This document shows positions 8,870-17,287 of a stretch of 64,000 nucleotides of DNA, piece after piece (within the stretch, counting starts at the first letter, position 1; the number at the start of each line of letters is the position of its first letter). The position numbers and the translations under genes are program-made. The notes under the pieces were generated by a model. The model was given only the letters and a program-made list of their open reading frames with translations. It was not told the DNA's origin and did not search any database. Source of the DNA: Porphyromonadaceae bacterium UBA4262 (GTDB lineage Bacteria > Bacteroidota > Bacteroidia > Bacteroidales > Muribaculaceae); contig DGWI01000048.1 of NCBI GenBank assembly GCA_002396085.1, positions 1-64,000 on the forward strand, written 5' to 3'.

Positions 8870-11113
8870 ATGAAAGTTAAACTTCTACTTTGCATGATGG
8901 CACTATGGACATGTGCATTTGCCCAAGGGCCCATTACACCTCAGAGGTTAGTGCCAGGGAAGTCTCACCAAGGCCTCACTCAGCGTCAAACCACAGCCAA
9001 GCCTTTCGGTTTGGACGAAGCCAGCAAGACCAACCGCACTAACAAAGCCCGCGCTGACCAGCCCTCTTATAATGTAGACTTTGTACTGGACTTCGATACT
9101 GAGACACAAACTGCATACCAGATTTACTTAAACAACAATGACGATGGCAATGTCTATTTTAACTCAAACCTTGGTGTCTACAACTTAGTCAAAGGCTCAA
9201 ATGTCATGGCCGTGCCGGCAGGAAACTATGACATCATCGTCTGGTTCTGTGTGATTGAACCATACAATCACCAACCCGTGAATAACATGTATGTCATCCG
9301 CGAGCAAGTGGACATCAACCAAGACATGGAATTGCACTTTGCGACCGAAGAAGCCAAGAACCGCATCCACTTCCAGACGCTCATGATGGATGGGACACCC
9401 ATCAACTACGGCGAATTTAACCAAGACGAGAATGGGAACTGGACGCAAACCGAGCCATGCAACGTCGATGATGCGTATTTTATCAATAACATCATCAACC
9501 GAGACTTTGGGTTGGCGGTAAGGATGTCGACTAATAGCTATGGTGGTTACAAAGTTTGGAAGGAAGATAAAGGCGACAAGGCTGCAGTTGATTACTTTAA
9601 CACAACCACTGACATCTTTGTCAATGATGTGAGCGACCGTTATGCCTTTCACCATTATGCGGCTTTTATCAAAGATGAAGTCGTATACACGTCTGCCCTG
9701 GAAGCAGATGGTGCATCTTCGGATATTGTCGTCACCACCGACCCTGAGAAATATGTCTTGTTCGAAGATCCTTTCCTGATTCCCAACGACGACGAGGAAT
9801 TGTATAGATGTTTTGACATCTTCTCTCTTCAAGAAGGGGTAGGTACTCATACAGGTAATATGGATATTCAGTCCTCAAATTACTGGAGAACCACACCTAT
9901 TACTCCCGGCCAGACCTTCAAATACTACTTGAACGCATCAGTCGATGACAGTAAAGTGGGATTTGTTCCCTTTATTCAACCATTTGTTCAAATGAAAGTA
10001 ATTGAGACTTATGATGAAGAGCAATGGCTGGAGTGGCATCCCGTCATGGCCAACACCCCATTGACCATGACCAATGGCAAGATAGTTTTGGCCAACAATG
10101 GACCAACAGGATACTGGGAGGCAGCTGCTATTGAGTTTGGTTCTGAAGATGGTGAAAGTGACTTCTATGGCTACAATGTAGACATCATAGATTATCCTTG
10201 GTTCTGGCCATCGCATCCAGTTTTTACCTACTCAACCGACAAAAAGAAAGAGAACCTAGGGAATAACTGCCCCCTACTTGTTAATGATATTTACCAATTC
10301 AAACCTATACCTAATCTTAGCTTATGGTATTTCCATCTTGGCTATGCAGGACGCTATGGAGAAAGACCAGTGATAGCCGATGATAATGCGCAAGTGAGTG
10401 TTAAGCTTAATGGCGAAGATTTTTTCACATCAAAAGGAGGATTTCTTGCCCAGCTTGATGGATCCTTAAGGGGTGTGGTGGATGCCACAATTACCAACGA
10501 ACTGGTCCAAGTGGATGATCTGGCTGGAGCGAACAAGGCACAATTGCACTATACTGCTGACGCCGAGGATGAGAACCCGCCCACGATGACCATGCTTCAC
10601 TTCAAAGACAGCAATGGTGATGTGACTGAACGCTTCGAATCTGGCGATGATGGTACGCTTGAATTCAGCGCTGGCGATTTCAACCATATAATAACACCGA
10701 TGGGCTTTAATGTGTGCAAACGCTATGCGCCTGAGACGGTGGAGGTAAGCTATTCGCCCTACGGCGAGGACAACTGGAACGAGCTGCCCGTAGAGGAAGT
10801 GCCTGAGAACTACTGGCCAGTGATGGGTTGGTTCTACACTGGCTCGCTGGCTAGTGTGACGGGTGAGGCCTACAAAGGCTGGTTCGACCTGAAGATTCGC
10901 CTGACCGATGCTGCGGGCAACTGGCAGGAGCAGGTGCTCAGCCCCGCCTTCCGCATCGATAACCTCGCCTACAGCAGCGTGGCAAATGTCGGCAAGGACA
11001 ACGCCCACGAGGTGGCTCGCTATAACCTGGCTGGACAACGCGTTGACAGCAACCATCGTGGCGTGACCATCATCAAAATGAGCGACGGCACCGCCCGCAA
11101 GGTGATTCTGTAA
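8870..11113 (+). CDS. Large secreted protein with T9SS-like tail
   Basis: The 747-aa protein begins with a signal peptide (MKVKLLLCMMALWTCAFAQ). After a Gln/Thr/Lys-rich linker, a beta-rich body (about 65-690) starts YNVDFVLDFDTETQTAYQIY. Towards the end a region resembles an immunoglobulin or fibronectin-like fold (VEVSYSPYGEDNWNELPVEEV…DAAGNW). The end (ARYNLAGQRV…GVTIIKMSDG…KVIL) is the same kind of sorting tail seen in three other proteins here. I do not recognise an enzymatic motif. It may be a surface or secreted protease-associated or adhesion protein, but that is unproven. It has its own promoter with a long structured leader. Confidence 0.7.
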   Translation: MKVKLLLCMMALWTCAFAQGPITPQRLVPGKSHQGLTQRQTTAKPFGLDEASKTNRTNKARADQPSYNVDFVLDFDTETQTAYQIYLNNNDDGNVYFNSNLGVYNLVKGSNVMAVPAGNYDIIVWFCVIEPYNHQPVNNMYVIREQVDINQDMELHFATEEAKNRIHFQTLMMDGTPINYGEFNQDENGNWTQTEPCNVDDAYFINNIINRDFGLAVRMSTNSYGGYKVWKEDKGDKAAVDYFNTTTDIFVNDVSDRYAFHHYAAFIKDEVVYTSALEADGASSDIVVTTDPEKYVLFEDPFLIPNDDEELYRCFDIFSLQEGVGTHTGNMDIQSSNYWRTTPITPGQTFKYYLNASVDDSKVGFVPFIQPFVQMKVIETYDEEQWLEWHPVMANTPLTMTNGKIVLANNGPTGYWEAAAIEFGSEDGESDFYGYNVDIIDYPWFWPSHPVFTYSTDKKKENLGNNCPLLVNDIYQFKPIPNLSLWYFHLGYAGRYGERPVIADDNAQVSVKLNGEDFFTSKGGFLAQLDGSLRGVVDATITNELVQVDDLAGANKAQLHYTADAEDENPPTMTMLHFKDSNGDVTERFESGDDGTLEFSAGDFNHIITPMGFNVCKRYAPETVEVSYSPYGEDNWNELPVEEVPENYWPVMGWFYTGSLASVTGEAYKGWFDLKIRLTDAAGNWQEQVLSPAFRIDNLAYSSVANVGKDNAHEVARYNLAGQRVDSNHRGVTIIKMSDGTARKVIL

Positions 11114-11135
11114 GCCCCCTCTCCAAGTCCTGTAA

Positions 11136-11164
11136 GCCCCCTAAATCCCCCTAAAGGGGAACTT
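11136..11164. repeat. CCCCTAAAT element, third copy
   Basis: Self-complementary GCCCCCTAAAT…CTAAAGGGG 22 bp after the stop at 11113. It matches the arms at 8691-8718 and 8779-8805 and could act as a weak transcript-end hairpin. Confidence 0.6.
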
Positions 11165-11189
11165 GAAGTGTGGCTGAACTTTTCGTAAA

Positions 11190-11253
11190 CTCATGCAGAT
11201 TTTGCAGATCAGCAGATGTTTTAGTCTGCTCCAATCCACGAGATCTGCATGAG
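11190..11253. repeat. CTCATGCAGAT palindromic repeat, copy 2
   Basis: CTCATGCAGAT at 11190-11200 pairs with ATCTGCATGAG at 11243-11253. It shares the inner block GCAGATCAGCAGATG with copy 3. Confidence 0.75.
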
Positions 11254-11282
11254 TTTTTCTCACGCGAATTTTGTAGTTTAGG

Positions 11283-11346
11283 TTCATGCAGATATAGCAG
11301 ATCAGCAGATGTTTTAGTCTGCTAAAATCGGCTTAATCTGCATGAG
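11283..11346. repeat. CTCATGCAGAT palindromic repeat, copy 3
   Basis: TTCATGCAGAT at 11283-11293 pairs with ATCTGCATGAG ending at 11346. It is about 93 bp from copy 2 and shares its inner sequence, so the two form a local tandem pair. Confidence 0.75.
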
Positions 11347-11378
11347 TTTTTTCACGCAGATAGCGCAGATAGATTTTT

Positions 11379-11429
11379 GTCCACAGATGACACAGATTCA
11401 ATGGATTTTCTCTTGTGTCATCTGTGGAC
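11379..11429. repeat. 16-bp perfect inverted repeat
   Basis: GTCCACAGATGACACA (11379-11394) and TGTGTCATCTGTGGAC (11414-11429) pair perfectly over 16 bp with a 19-nt loop. The right arm is also part of the direct repeat shared with 12985-13068. Confidence 0.85.
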
Positions 11430-11499
11430 TGGTGTGTCGCCGGGTTAGAGCCAGAGGTCGAAGTGCTCAAGGGGGATGCGGGGGCGGGCGACGAGGATG
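11416..11499. repeat. Direct repeat A (duplicated methyltransferase 3' end)
   Basis: This 84-nt block matches 12985-13068 with 3 mismatches, all in one trinucleotide. A weaker match extends left to 11400. It carries the last 17 codons and stop of the minus-strand gene at 13014, now stranded on the far side of the ATPase gene. Confidence 0.85.
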
Positions 11500-11546
11500 T
11501 AGTTTCGGCATCCCTTCTCTTATCGGTAAACTAAGAAACCAGATTG

Positions 11547-12875
11547 TTAGAAGCCTAGACCGGCATCTTCGAGCAGGAAGGGAATGACACCGACATACAT
11601 GATCCCGTCCTCATCCATCCATTGCTTGGTACTCCCATCAACAATCACAATTTTGCGGAAAAAGTCACCTGAATTCTTCAGCGAGAAAGTTTCCTGGCTC
11701 TGCTTATCGCTCGTATCAACATTCAATGCTGATTGGATGTAGATTTTTTCTTTCCCAGTATTGACGATAAAGTCAATCTCATATTGTGACTGCTGCTTCT
11801 TGCCCTGTTCATTAACACGAGTAACTTCTACTACTCCCACGTCAACATTATACCCCCTTCGTATAAGTTCAAGATAAATCATGTTTTCCATCAGATGGGA
11901 CTTTTCCTGCTGACGAAAGTTCAGTTTGGCGTTTCTCAGTCCCAAATCCATTGAATAGAACTTCTGGGTATTCTCAAAGTAGCGTTTCCCTTTCACATCA
12001 TAGCGCTTGGCGACAATAAAAAGGTAGGCATCTTGCAGATAATCCAAATAGTTCTTGATGGTATGATCTGAAGTGCTACGTTTCATCAGCGTACCCGCTG
12101 CATTAGCAAGATTGTGTGGATTGGTAAGCGAGCCTACAGCCGATGCCAACGAGTCAATCAACGCTTCGAGCACCTCATCATCCTTTAACTTGTATCTCTC
12201 CACAATATCCTTGATATACACACTCTTGTATAGTCCTGCAAGATACTTGCGCTTCTCAGTTTCATCCTTCTCGGTAACTGCTAACGGCATGCCACCATAA
12301 GTCAGATATTCTTCTAAAGCATCAGTTTTCTCCAATCCAGATACTGCATAAAACTCCTTAAACGATAGCGGATATACCTTAACTTCTGTTCCACGGTCAC
12401 GAAAATTTGTGACGATGTCCTTTGAGAGCATTTTTGAATTGGATCCTGTCACATACACGTCAAGGTTGCTCCGTGCCATCAAGTCGTTCAGAATATCATA
12501 GAACGTAGTATAAAGCATGTCTTTATCCTCCTCGGGAATCAACTTCTCGTCCACGTCTTCATTCTTAACCTTGAATGACAGTTGAATCTCATCGATGAAA
12601 ACATAATACCGTTTGCTCTCATCTTGAGTTTGCTCCAACACATATTCGTACAATTCATTTGGATTCCTGTACTTGACATGTGCCTTTCTGTCAAGGGCAA
12701 TCTCAACAAAACAGTCATCTTGAACTCCCTCATCTCTCAAATAATCCTTATACAAGGTTGAAAGGAGGAATGATTTGCCACAGCGTCTAATGCCTGTGAT
12801 GATTTTTACCTTTCCGTTCCACCGTTTGCTCAACAACTCATTTATGTATTTGTCCCGCTTTATTACCATGGCCAT
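11547..12875 (-). CDS. AAA ATPase with DUF4143 C-terminal domain
   Basis: The 442-aa protein belongs to the ATP-binding/DUF4143 family found in many copies in Bacteroidales. Walker A is GIRRCGKSFLL (near residue 30) and Walker B is YYVFIDEIQL (near 95). The arginine-finger region and a winged-helix part follow. The C-terminal nuclease-like fold has YEIDFIV but IYIQSA where intact relatives have E-x-K, so it may lack nuclease activity. The cellular role of the family is unknown. A perfect TTTG-N20-TACCTTTG promoter lies upstream. MVIKRD at 12869 is an equally likely start. It sits between two copies of an 84-100 bp direct repeat. Confidence 0.9.
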   Translation of the reverse strand: MAMVIKRDKYINELLSKRWNGKVKIITGIRRCGKSFLLSTLYKDYLRDEGVQDDCFVEIALDRKAHVKYRNPNELYEYVLEQTQDESKRYYVFIDEIQLSFKVKNEDVDEKLIPEEDKDMLYTTFYDILNDLMARSNLDVYVTGSNSKMLSKDIVTNFRDRGTEVKVYPLSFKEFYAVSGLEKTDALEEYLTYGGMPLAVTEKDETEKRKYLAGLYKSVYIKDIVERYKLKDDEVLEALIDSLASAVGSLTNPHNLANAAGTLMKRSTSDHTIKNYLDYLQDAYLFIVAKRYDVKGKRYFENTQKFYSMDLGLRNAKLNFRQQEKSHLMENMIYLELIRRGYNVDVGVVEVTRVNEQGKKQQSQYEIDFIVNTGKEKIYIQSALNVDTSDKQSQETFSLKNSGDFFRKIVIVDGSTKQWMDEDGIMYVGVIPFLLEDAGLGF

Positions 12876-12924
12876 TTGCTCTTTGGTGCAAATACTGTCA
12901 AACCATTCGACCGTTTTTGCAGTG

Positions 12925-12956
12925 CAAAGGTAATGAATTATTCTGAAATGAGCAAA
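12925..12956 (-). promoter_or_regulatory. Promoter of the DUF4143 ATPase gene
   Basis: On the minus strand TTTG (12953-12956), 20 bp, TACCTTTG (12925-12932): an exact consensus match. The upstream box ends only 5 bp from the direct-repeat-like sequence that begins at 12961. Confidence 0.75.
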
Positions 12957-12984
12957 TATTAATGGATTTTCTCTATCTAAACTA

Positions 12985-13068
12985 TGTCATCTGTGGACTG
13001 GTGTGTCATTGGGTTAGAGCCAGAGGTCGAAGTGCTCAAGGGGGATGCGGGGGCGGGCGACGAGGATG
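12985..13068. repeat. Direct repeat B (methyltransferase 3' end in place)
   Basis: This copy includes the genuine 3' end of the 13014-13715 gene (13014-13068) and 29 bp past it. It matches 11416-11499 at 81 of 84 positions. Weaker matching extends to 12961. Confidence 0.85.
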
Positions 13069-13715
13069 GCGGTCTTGTGGTTGGTGTAGGTGTGGCCGTG
13101 GGGCATGGTCTGACGGGCATGTTCCCAAAGTCGACACATCTCTGGGTCGCGGTGGAGGTTGCGGATGATGATGACGCACTCGTCTTGCAGCCACTCATCA
13201 AGCACGCGCGGCACGAGCGCGGCACGTTCGGCGTCGGGCAAGGCATTGATGAGGACAAAGGGCCGTTTGGGACGGTCAAGGAACGCCGCCATGTAGTCGA
13301 ACAGGGCGATCTTCAGTTCCACATAGGGCAACACGCGATCGGCAAGGTTGCCGAGTTGCCGCACGATGACGGTCATGCGCTCGTTGTTGCCGCTGACACA
13401 GACATCGGTCAGGCTGGAAGGCATCAGCATGGCGGCAACGGTGAGGGCGCTGTCGGCCCCGACAAGCAGGATGTGCTGTGGGGCAAAGTGGTTGACGATG
13501 CGGAACAGCAGTCGCGCCTCGTGGTCACTGGGACACCGTTCGCCAGCCGCCTGCAAAGCCTTGCGCAAGTTGCGCAAGTCGCCGTAGGCATAGTAGGGCA
13601 AGCGTTCACGCAGCACCTGGGTTACAAACTTGTAGGCCGAGGGCGAGTGGATGCCAAAGCCCCGGCTGCGGTGGTGCCGAGCCAGTGCGGTGCGGTATCG
13701 TTTGAGCAGTCCCAC
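13014..13715 (-). CDS. SAM-dependent methyltransferase-like protein
   Basis: The 233-aa protein resembles the Bacteroidales class I methyltransferase/O-methyltransferase group that starts RHH…GFGIHSPSAYKFV. A Rossmann-like strand with a glycine (HILLVGADSALTVAAML, about residues 80-97) fits SAM binding, but the glycine-rich loop is poor, so activity is uncertain. It is the last gene of a minus-strand run trmD, ftsB-like, four-TM protein, this gene; its ATG abuts the stop of the preceding gene. Its final 17 codons are duplicated at 11447-11499. Confidence 0.75.
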   Translation of the reverse strand: MGLLKRYRTALARHHRSRGFGIHSPSAYKFVTQVLRERLPYYAYGDLRNLRKALQAAGERCPSDHEARLLFRIVNHFAPQHILLVGADSALTVAAMLMPSSLTDVCVSGNNERMTVIVRQLGNLADRVLPYVELKIALFDYMAAFLDRPKRPFVLINALPDAERAALVPRVLDEWLQDECVIIIRNLHRDPEMCRLWEHARQTMPHGHTYTNHKTAILVARPRIPLEHFDLWL

Positions 13716-13716
13716 G

Positions 13717-14112
13717 TCAGCGTTTGTTGCTCTTGTCGTTGTCTTGGGCGATGCGCCGATGCTCGTGGTCGATGGCGTAACTCACATACATCATCAGCGC
13801 GGCTCCAGCCATGAGGAATGCCACCCAGTTGGTACTCCACTCGGCCTGTCCCATGTTCCAGAACATCACTGCCGAGGCGCAGAACATGAGGGCACTGATG
13901 ACATTGATGCGGTAGAGGCGGCGCAACCGCAGGTTCTCGCCACGATTGCTCTGCAACAGCCGCACAACCAGCACAGCCAATGCACCGGCGGCAAAGAGCC
14001 ATCGCACAAACGGCTCGTTGATGTTGAACAGGGGCAGCACAGCCATAACAAGAATGACCACCAGGCCCACCATGAGGATGATATCGAGTAATTTGTCGTT
14101 CATTGCTTTCAA
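13717..14112 (-). CDS. Four-helix integral membrane protein
   Basis: This 131-aa protein has four predicted transmembrane helices (about 8-28, 35-52, 70-88, 95-113) and a charged C-terminus. I recognise no domain; it looks like a conserved Bacteroidales membrane protein of unknown role. It lies between the ftsB-like gene and the methyltransferase, with only one base between its stop and the next start, so translation is probably coupled. MNDKLLDI at 14103 is an alternative start. Confidence 0.75.
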   Translation of the reverse strand: MKAMNDKLLDIILMVGLVVILVMAVLPLFNINEPFVRWLFAAGALAVLVVRLLQSNRGENLRLRRLYRINVISALMFCASAVMFWNMGQAEWSTNWVAFLMAGAALMMYVSYAIDHEHRRIAQDNDKSNKR

Positions 14113-14174
14113 AAACTAGAGGCACTAGATTGACTAGAAGCACTGGCCAATCAAGCACTATTAACTAACTCCAT

Positions 14175-14474
14175 TCAGGGGATGTCGGTGATAAATACTT
14201 CCTCGTTGGTTCGCTTCATGCCATACTTCTCGCGGGCAATCTTCTCAAGGGTCTCACGGTCGGTGTGCAGTTCATCAAACTTGGCCTCATAGATGAGCGC
14301 CGAGTCCTTGTTGCTCTGAATCTCGGCCTTGAGGTCGTTGATTTGCTGCTTGTAACTATTGATGCGCATATAGTTGTTCTCGCCGAAGAAGAGCAGCATC
14401 AAGATGAAGGCAACAAAGATGAGAAATGGCAGGTTGAGCCATCGGGGAATCCATTTGGGTCGTTGAAATTGCAT
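14175..14474 (-). CDS. FtsB/DivIC-type septum formation initiator
   Basis: The 99-aa protein has one N-terminal transmembrane helix (about 14-31) followed by a coiled coil (INSYKQQINDLKAEIQ…) and the conserved end IAREKYGMKRTNEEVF. That is the hallmark of FtsB/DivIC proteins, which bridge early and late divisome parts at the septum. The length is normal. It lies 59 bp after trmD on the same strand. Confidence 0.9.
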   Translation of the reverse strand: MQFQRPKWIPRWLNLPFLIFVAFILMLLFFGENNYMRINSYKQQINDLKAEIQSNKDSALIYEAKFDELHTDRETLEKIAREKYGMKRTNEEVFITDIP

Positions 14475-14533
14475 AACTGGGAGGAATGGGATTACTGGGA
14501 AAACTGGAAGGGCTGGGAGGCGTTAACTATTAA

Positions 14534-15208
14534 CTATTTGAGCAGGTCGGGGCGGAGGCGACGTGTGCGTGCCAGCGCCTGCTCCATCTTCCACTCGGCA
14601 ATCTTGGCCTCGTTGCCGCTGAGCAGGATGTCGGGCACACGCCAGCCGTTGAACTCGGCGGGGCGGGTGTAGACCGGCGCTTCGAGCAGATTGTCCTGAA
14701 ACGAATCGTTGAGCGCGCTCTGCTCGTCGCCGATAGCCCCCGGGATGAGGCGCACAATACTGTCGGCGATGACCGCAGCGGGCAGCTCGCCCCCGGTGAG
14801 CACATAGTTGCCAATGGAGATTTCGCGGGTGACCAGATGCTCGCGCACGCGGAAGTCGACGCCTTTGTAGTGGCCGCACAGGATGATGATGTTCTGGCAC
14901 AAAGACAGGCCGTTGGCCATGGGCTGGTCCAGGATGTCGCCATCTGGCGAGGTGAAGATGACCTCGTCGTAGTCGCGCTCGCTCTTGAGTTGCTCGATGC
15001 AGCGGAAGATGGGCTCAATCTGCATGACCATGCCCGCCTCGCCACTGAAGGGGTAGTCATCGACCTTGCGGTGCTTGCGCAGTGACCAGTCACGCAGGTT
15101 GTGTATGTGAAACTCGACCAAGCCCTTATCCTGAGCGCGCTGCAAGATGGAGCAGTGCAGAGGCGACTCCAGTGCCTCGGGCATGACGGTGAGAATATCT
15201 ATTCGCAC
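14534..15208 (-). CDS. trmD: tRNA (guanine-N1-)-methyltransferase TrmD
   Basis: The 224-aa enzyme methylates G37 of tRNAs using SAM, which prevents frameshifting. The SPOUT knot is seen in LCGHYKGVDFRV (near residue 115) and EISIGNYVLTGGELPA (near 130-146), with the N-terminal MRIDILTVMPE typical of the family. The length matches. It is the first gene of the minus-strand housekeeping run. Confidence 0.97.
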   Translation of the reverse strand: MRIDILTVMPEALESPLHCSILQRAQDKGLVEFHIHNLRDWSLRKHRKVDDYPFSGEAGMVMQIEPIFRCIEQLKSERDYDEVIFTSPDGDILDQPMANGLSLCQNIIILCGHYKGVDFRVREHLVTREISIGNYVLTGGELPAAVIADSIVRLIPGAIGDEQSALNDSFQDNLLEAPVYTRPAEFNGWRVPDILLSGNEAKIAEWKMEQALARTRRLRPDLLK

Positions 15209-15212
15209 GAGT

Positions 15213-15289
15213 GAATTTAGAATTAAGAATTTAGAATTAAGAATTAAGAATTTCTAGATTGTCTAGAAAGTCTAGATTGTCTAGAAAAC
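15213..15289. repeat. Simple-sequence and TCTAGA-type repeat stretch
   Basis: GAATTTAGAATTAA repeats are followed by TCTAGATTGTCTAGAAAG repeated twice. They lie between the divergent-facing ends upstream of trmD. They look like short sequence-slippage repeats common in Bacteroidales intergenic DNA. Confidence 0.6.
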
Positions 15290-15337
15290 AGCCCACAAAG
15301 TTAGTGTGTTTTTTCGAGACTGCGGGCAGTTTGAGCG

Positions 15338-15373
15338 AAAAAAGCGAGGACGACCCCTAAAAATCGTCCTCGC
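15338..15373 (-). terminator. Rho-independent terminator
   Basis: GCGAGGACGA (15344-15353) pairs with TCGTCCTCGC (15364-15373) and, on the minus strand, is followed by six T's (15343-15338). It ends the 15401-16975 gene. Confidence 0.9.
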
Positions 15374-15400
15374 TCGATGTGGTTGCGTGTCGCCAATTGC

Positions 15401-16975
15401 TTAGCGCACGACAATCTTCTTGCCACCCTGGATGTAGATGCCCTGGGGCAGACCAGTGGTGTCGTTGCCCATGACACGGCCGTCGAGAGTGTAGACCGTA
15501 GTGTCGTTGGCAGTATTGTCGGTGCGGACAGTGCTCACGCCAGTGCTGACGGCAACATCGACAGCGATGTCGTCGACGGTGAGCATCATGTTGTCGGCAT
15601 CGCTGATGGCATGCACGCCAAAGCGATAGTTACCCTCGGTCGGAACCCAAACGTCGCCGCTGAACTCAACCAGGTCGCCAGTAGCCACCTCGGTGGGAGC
15701 AATCACAACCTTCTGCATAGCCTCGACAGTGGGCTCGGTACCCATCTTCACCTCCATGCGCTCGGGCATCGAGGCGGTGAAACTGCGTGCCTTGACGGTG
15801 AAGGTGTAAGCCTTGCCGCCCTCCATGTGGATGGCAGGGGTGATGAGCCACTCGTCGGCGGCATTGGTGATCGACCAGTTGTAGGCCACGTTGCCACCCA
15901 TGTTGTTGTAAGCCCAAGTGGTGCCGTCGTTGTTGGCATCGATGATGGTGTAGTCGTTCATCGACGTGCTACTGCCGAAGGTCTCCAGATAAGGCACCTC
16001 GTAAGCCTCACCGCTCTTGCTCTTGGTGAGCGTGAAGTCGCTGATGGCTTGCATCAGATAAACGGTGCTCTTGCTGGCGTTGAGCAAGATGAACTGTGTG
16101 TCGTTGCTATAGGTCTCGGTGGCCTCATCATAGGTCAGGGTCAGCGGTTGGATCTCGCTGGTGTTCATACGGTTGACAGCCATCATATAGACTGGCTTGT
16201 TGGCCAGCAAGCCCAAGTATTGTCCGCTCTCGAAGGTCACGGTATTGCCCTCACGCGTACCCTTAATCCAGGCATTGGGCATGTCGGCCAGGATACCCTG
16301 GACATAGACATCGTTGCCATCAACACCAACGTTGGTGTTATAGTTGAGTTCACCACCCTGATACTCCGAGCCTTTGAACTTGAACACGTCAGTTTCCAGT
16401 CCTTCGGGCACCTCGACCAGCACATCGGTGATGGCAGGGGTGTAGACACTGCTGTAGTCGGCAAAACCTGCCCACTCGTTGCTTGTGGCCCACACAGCAC
16501 CCATGCAGAGGTACTTGCCAGTGCCGTTGAGCGTGATCTTATCCTCGCTGATGGTATAGGTCACCTGTGCAGTCGAGAGAATGGTCATTTCATCATAGTC
16601 CTCGTCATACTCCATCATCTTGATGGCGATGGGCTGCTCGGCCTCGGTGTCATACTGGATGTTCTGGCCCATGGGCAGAGTAATGGTCGTGCCATCCTCG
16701 CTCAGGGTACCCTTAACCCAAGTGTTGACAATGAGTTTGCTCAGCGGGTCCTTAATGTAGACCTCGTTGTTGTCGGCGAAGACCACATCCATCGTACCCG
16801 TCTGCGCACCACGGCGCACATAGTCGTTGACCACATAGTAGGCATAGCCTGAACGGTCATAGGTCTTGAGCTCGCCAGCAGGCTGTTCGGTAATCACACC
16901 ATAGTCACTCAATGCGTCGGCCCATCCGGCAGTGGCGGCCAGCATCATCAGTGCAGAAAGTAAAAATTTCTTCAT
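15401..16975 (-). CDS. Secreted protein with cleaved-adhesin-like domain
   Basis: The 524-aa protein has a signal peptide (MKKFLLSALMMLAATAGWADA). The first about 330 residues are repetitive beta structure with repeated WVKG/WIKG and …ITLPMGQ / VTFESGQ phrases. Residues about 335-485 (YLETFGSSTSMNDYTIIDANNDG…WLITPAIHMEGGKAYTFTV) match the choice-of-anchor or cleaved-adhesin jelly-roll found in gingipain-type adhesins. The end (VYTLDGRVMG…LPQGIYIQGGKKIVVR) is a T9SS-like sorting tail. It is probably exported to the surface and binds a host or glycan ligand. CAAAGTTA at 17016-17023 (TAACTTTG on the minus strand) is a candidate -7 box. Confidence 0.8.
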   Translation of the reverse strand: MKKFLLSALMMLAATAGWADALSDYGVITEQPAGELKTYDRSGYAYYVVNDYVRRGAQTGTMDVVFADNNEVYIKDPLSKLIVNTWVKGTLSEDGTTITLPMGQNIQYDTEAEQPIAIKMMEYDEDYDEMTILSTAQVTYTISEDKITLNGTGKYLCMGAVWATSNEWAGFADYSSVYTPAITDVLVEVPEGLETDVFKFKGSEYQGGELNYNTNVGVDGNDVYVQGILADMPNAWIKGTREGNTVTFESGQYLGLLANKPVYMMAVNRMNTSEIQPLTLTYDEATETYSNDTQFILLNASKSTVYLMQAISDFTLTKSKSGEAYEVPYLETFGSSTSMNDYTIIDANNDGTTWAYNNMGGNVAYNWSITNAADEWLITPAIHMEGGKAYTFTVKARSFTASMPERMEVKMGTEPTVEAMQKVVIAPTEVATGDLVEFSGDVWVPTEGNYRFGVHAISDADNMMLTVDDIAVDVAVSTGVSTVRTDNTANDTTVYTLDGRVMGNDTTGLPQGIYIQGGKKIVVR

Positions 16976-17287
16976 CGTTAGTTCTGGTTTTATGTTAGTA
17001 AAAGAAAATTTGGCGCAAAGTTATACTAAAAACGCCACACTTTAGCCTAAAAATAACATATATTAACGAACCGAGTGTATATCGGCACACCTCCACGCCC
17101 CCGCTCACCCCCAGTGCTCACAGATGGGAATAATCTGCCAAAAACACGCATAAAATCCAAATAATAGCCTAAAAAACCACTTTTTTCCCACCGAAGGTTG
17201 TGGGGATGGGAAAAAAGCAGTACTTTTACACAATTTTTCATAGTGACTACAAAATTCAACAATAACTAATTAACATTTCTACATCAA
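16976..17287. other. Divergent intergenic region upstream of hydB
   Basis: No gene is seen in these 312 bp. A candidate minus-strand -7 box for the adhesin gene lies at 17016-17023. For the hydrogenase operon I see only a poor -7 candidate, TACTTTTA near 17220. Confidence 0.5.

Larger units (their letters stand above)
11114..11546. other. Non-coding repeat cluster between two genes
   Basis: No gene is seen. This 430-bp stretch is made almost entirely of repeats: one CCCCTAAAT element, two CTCATGCAGAT palindromes, a 16-bp GTCCACAGATGACACA inverted repeat and a copy of the 3' end of the methyltransferase gene at 13014. Confidence 0.7.

Noticed and set aside
15377..16852. 491-codon frame antisense to the adhesin-domain gene
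   Set aside because: Same mirror effect; the sense gene has signal peptide, adhesin domain, tail and terminator.
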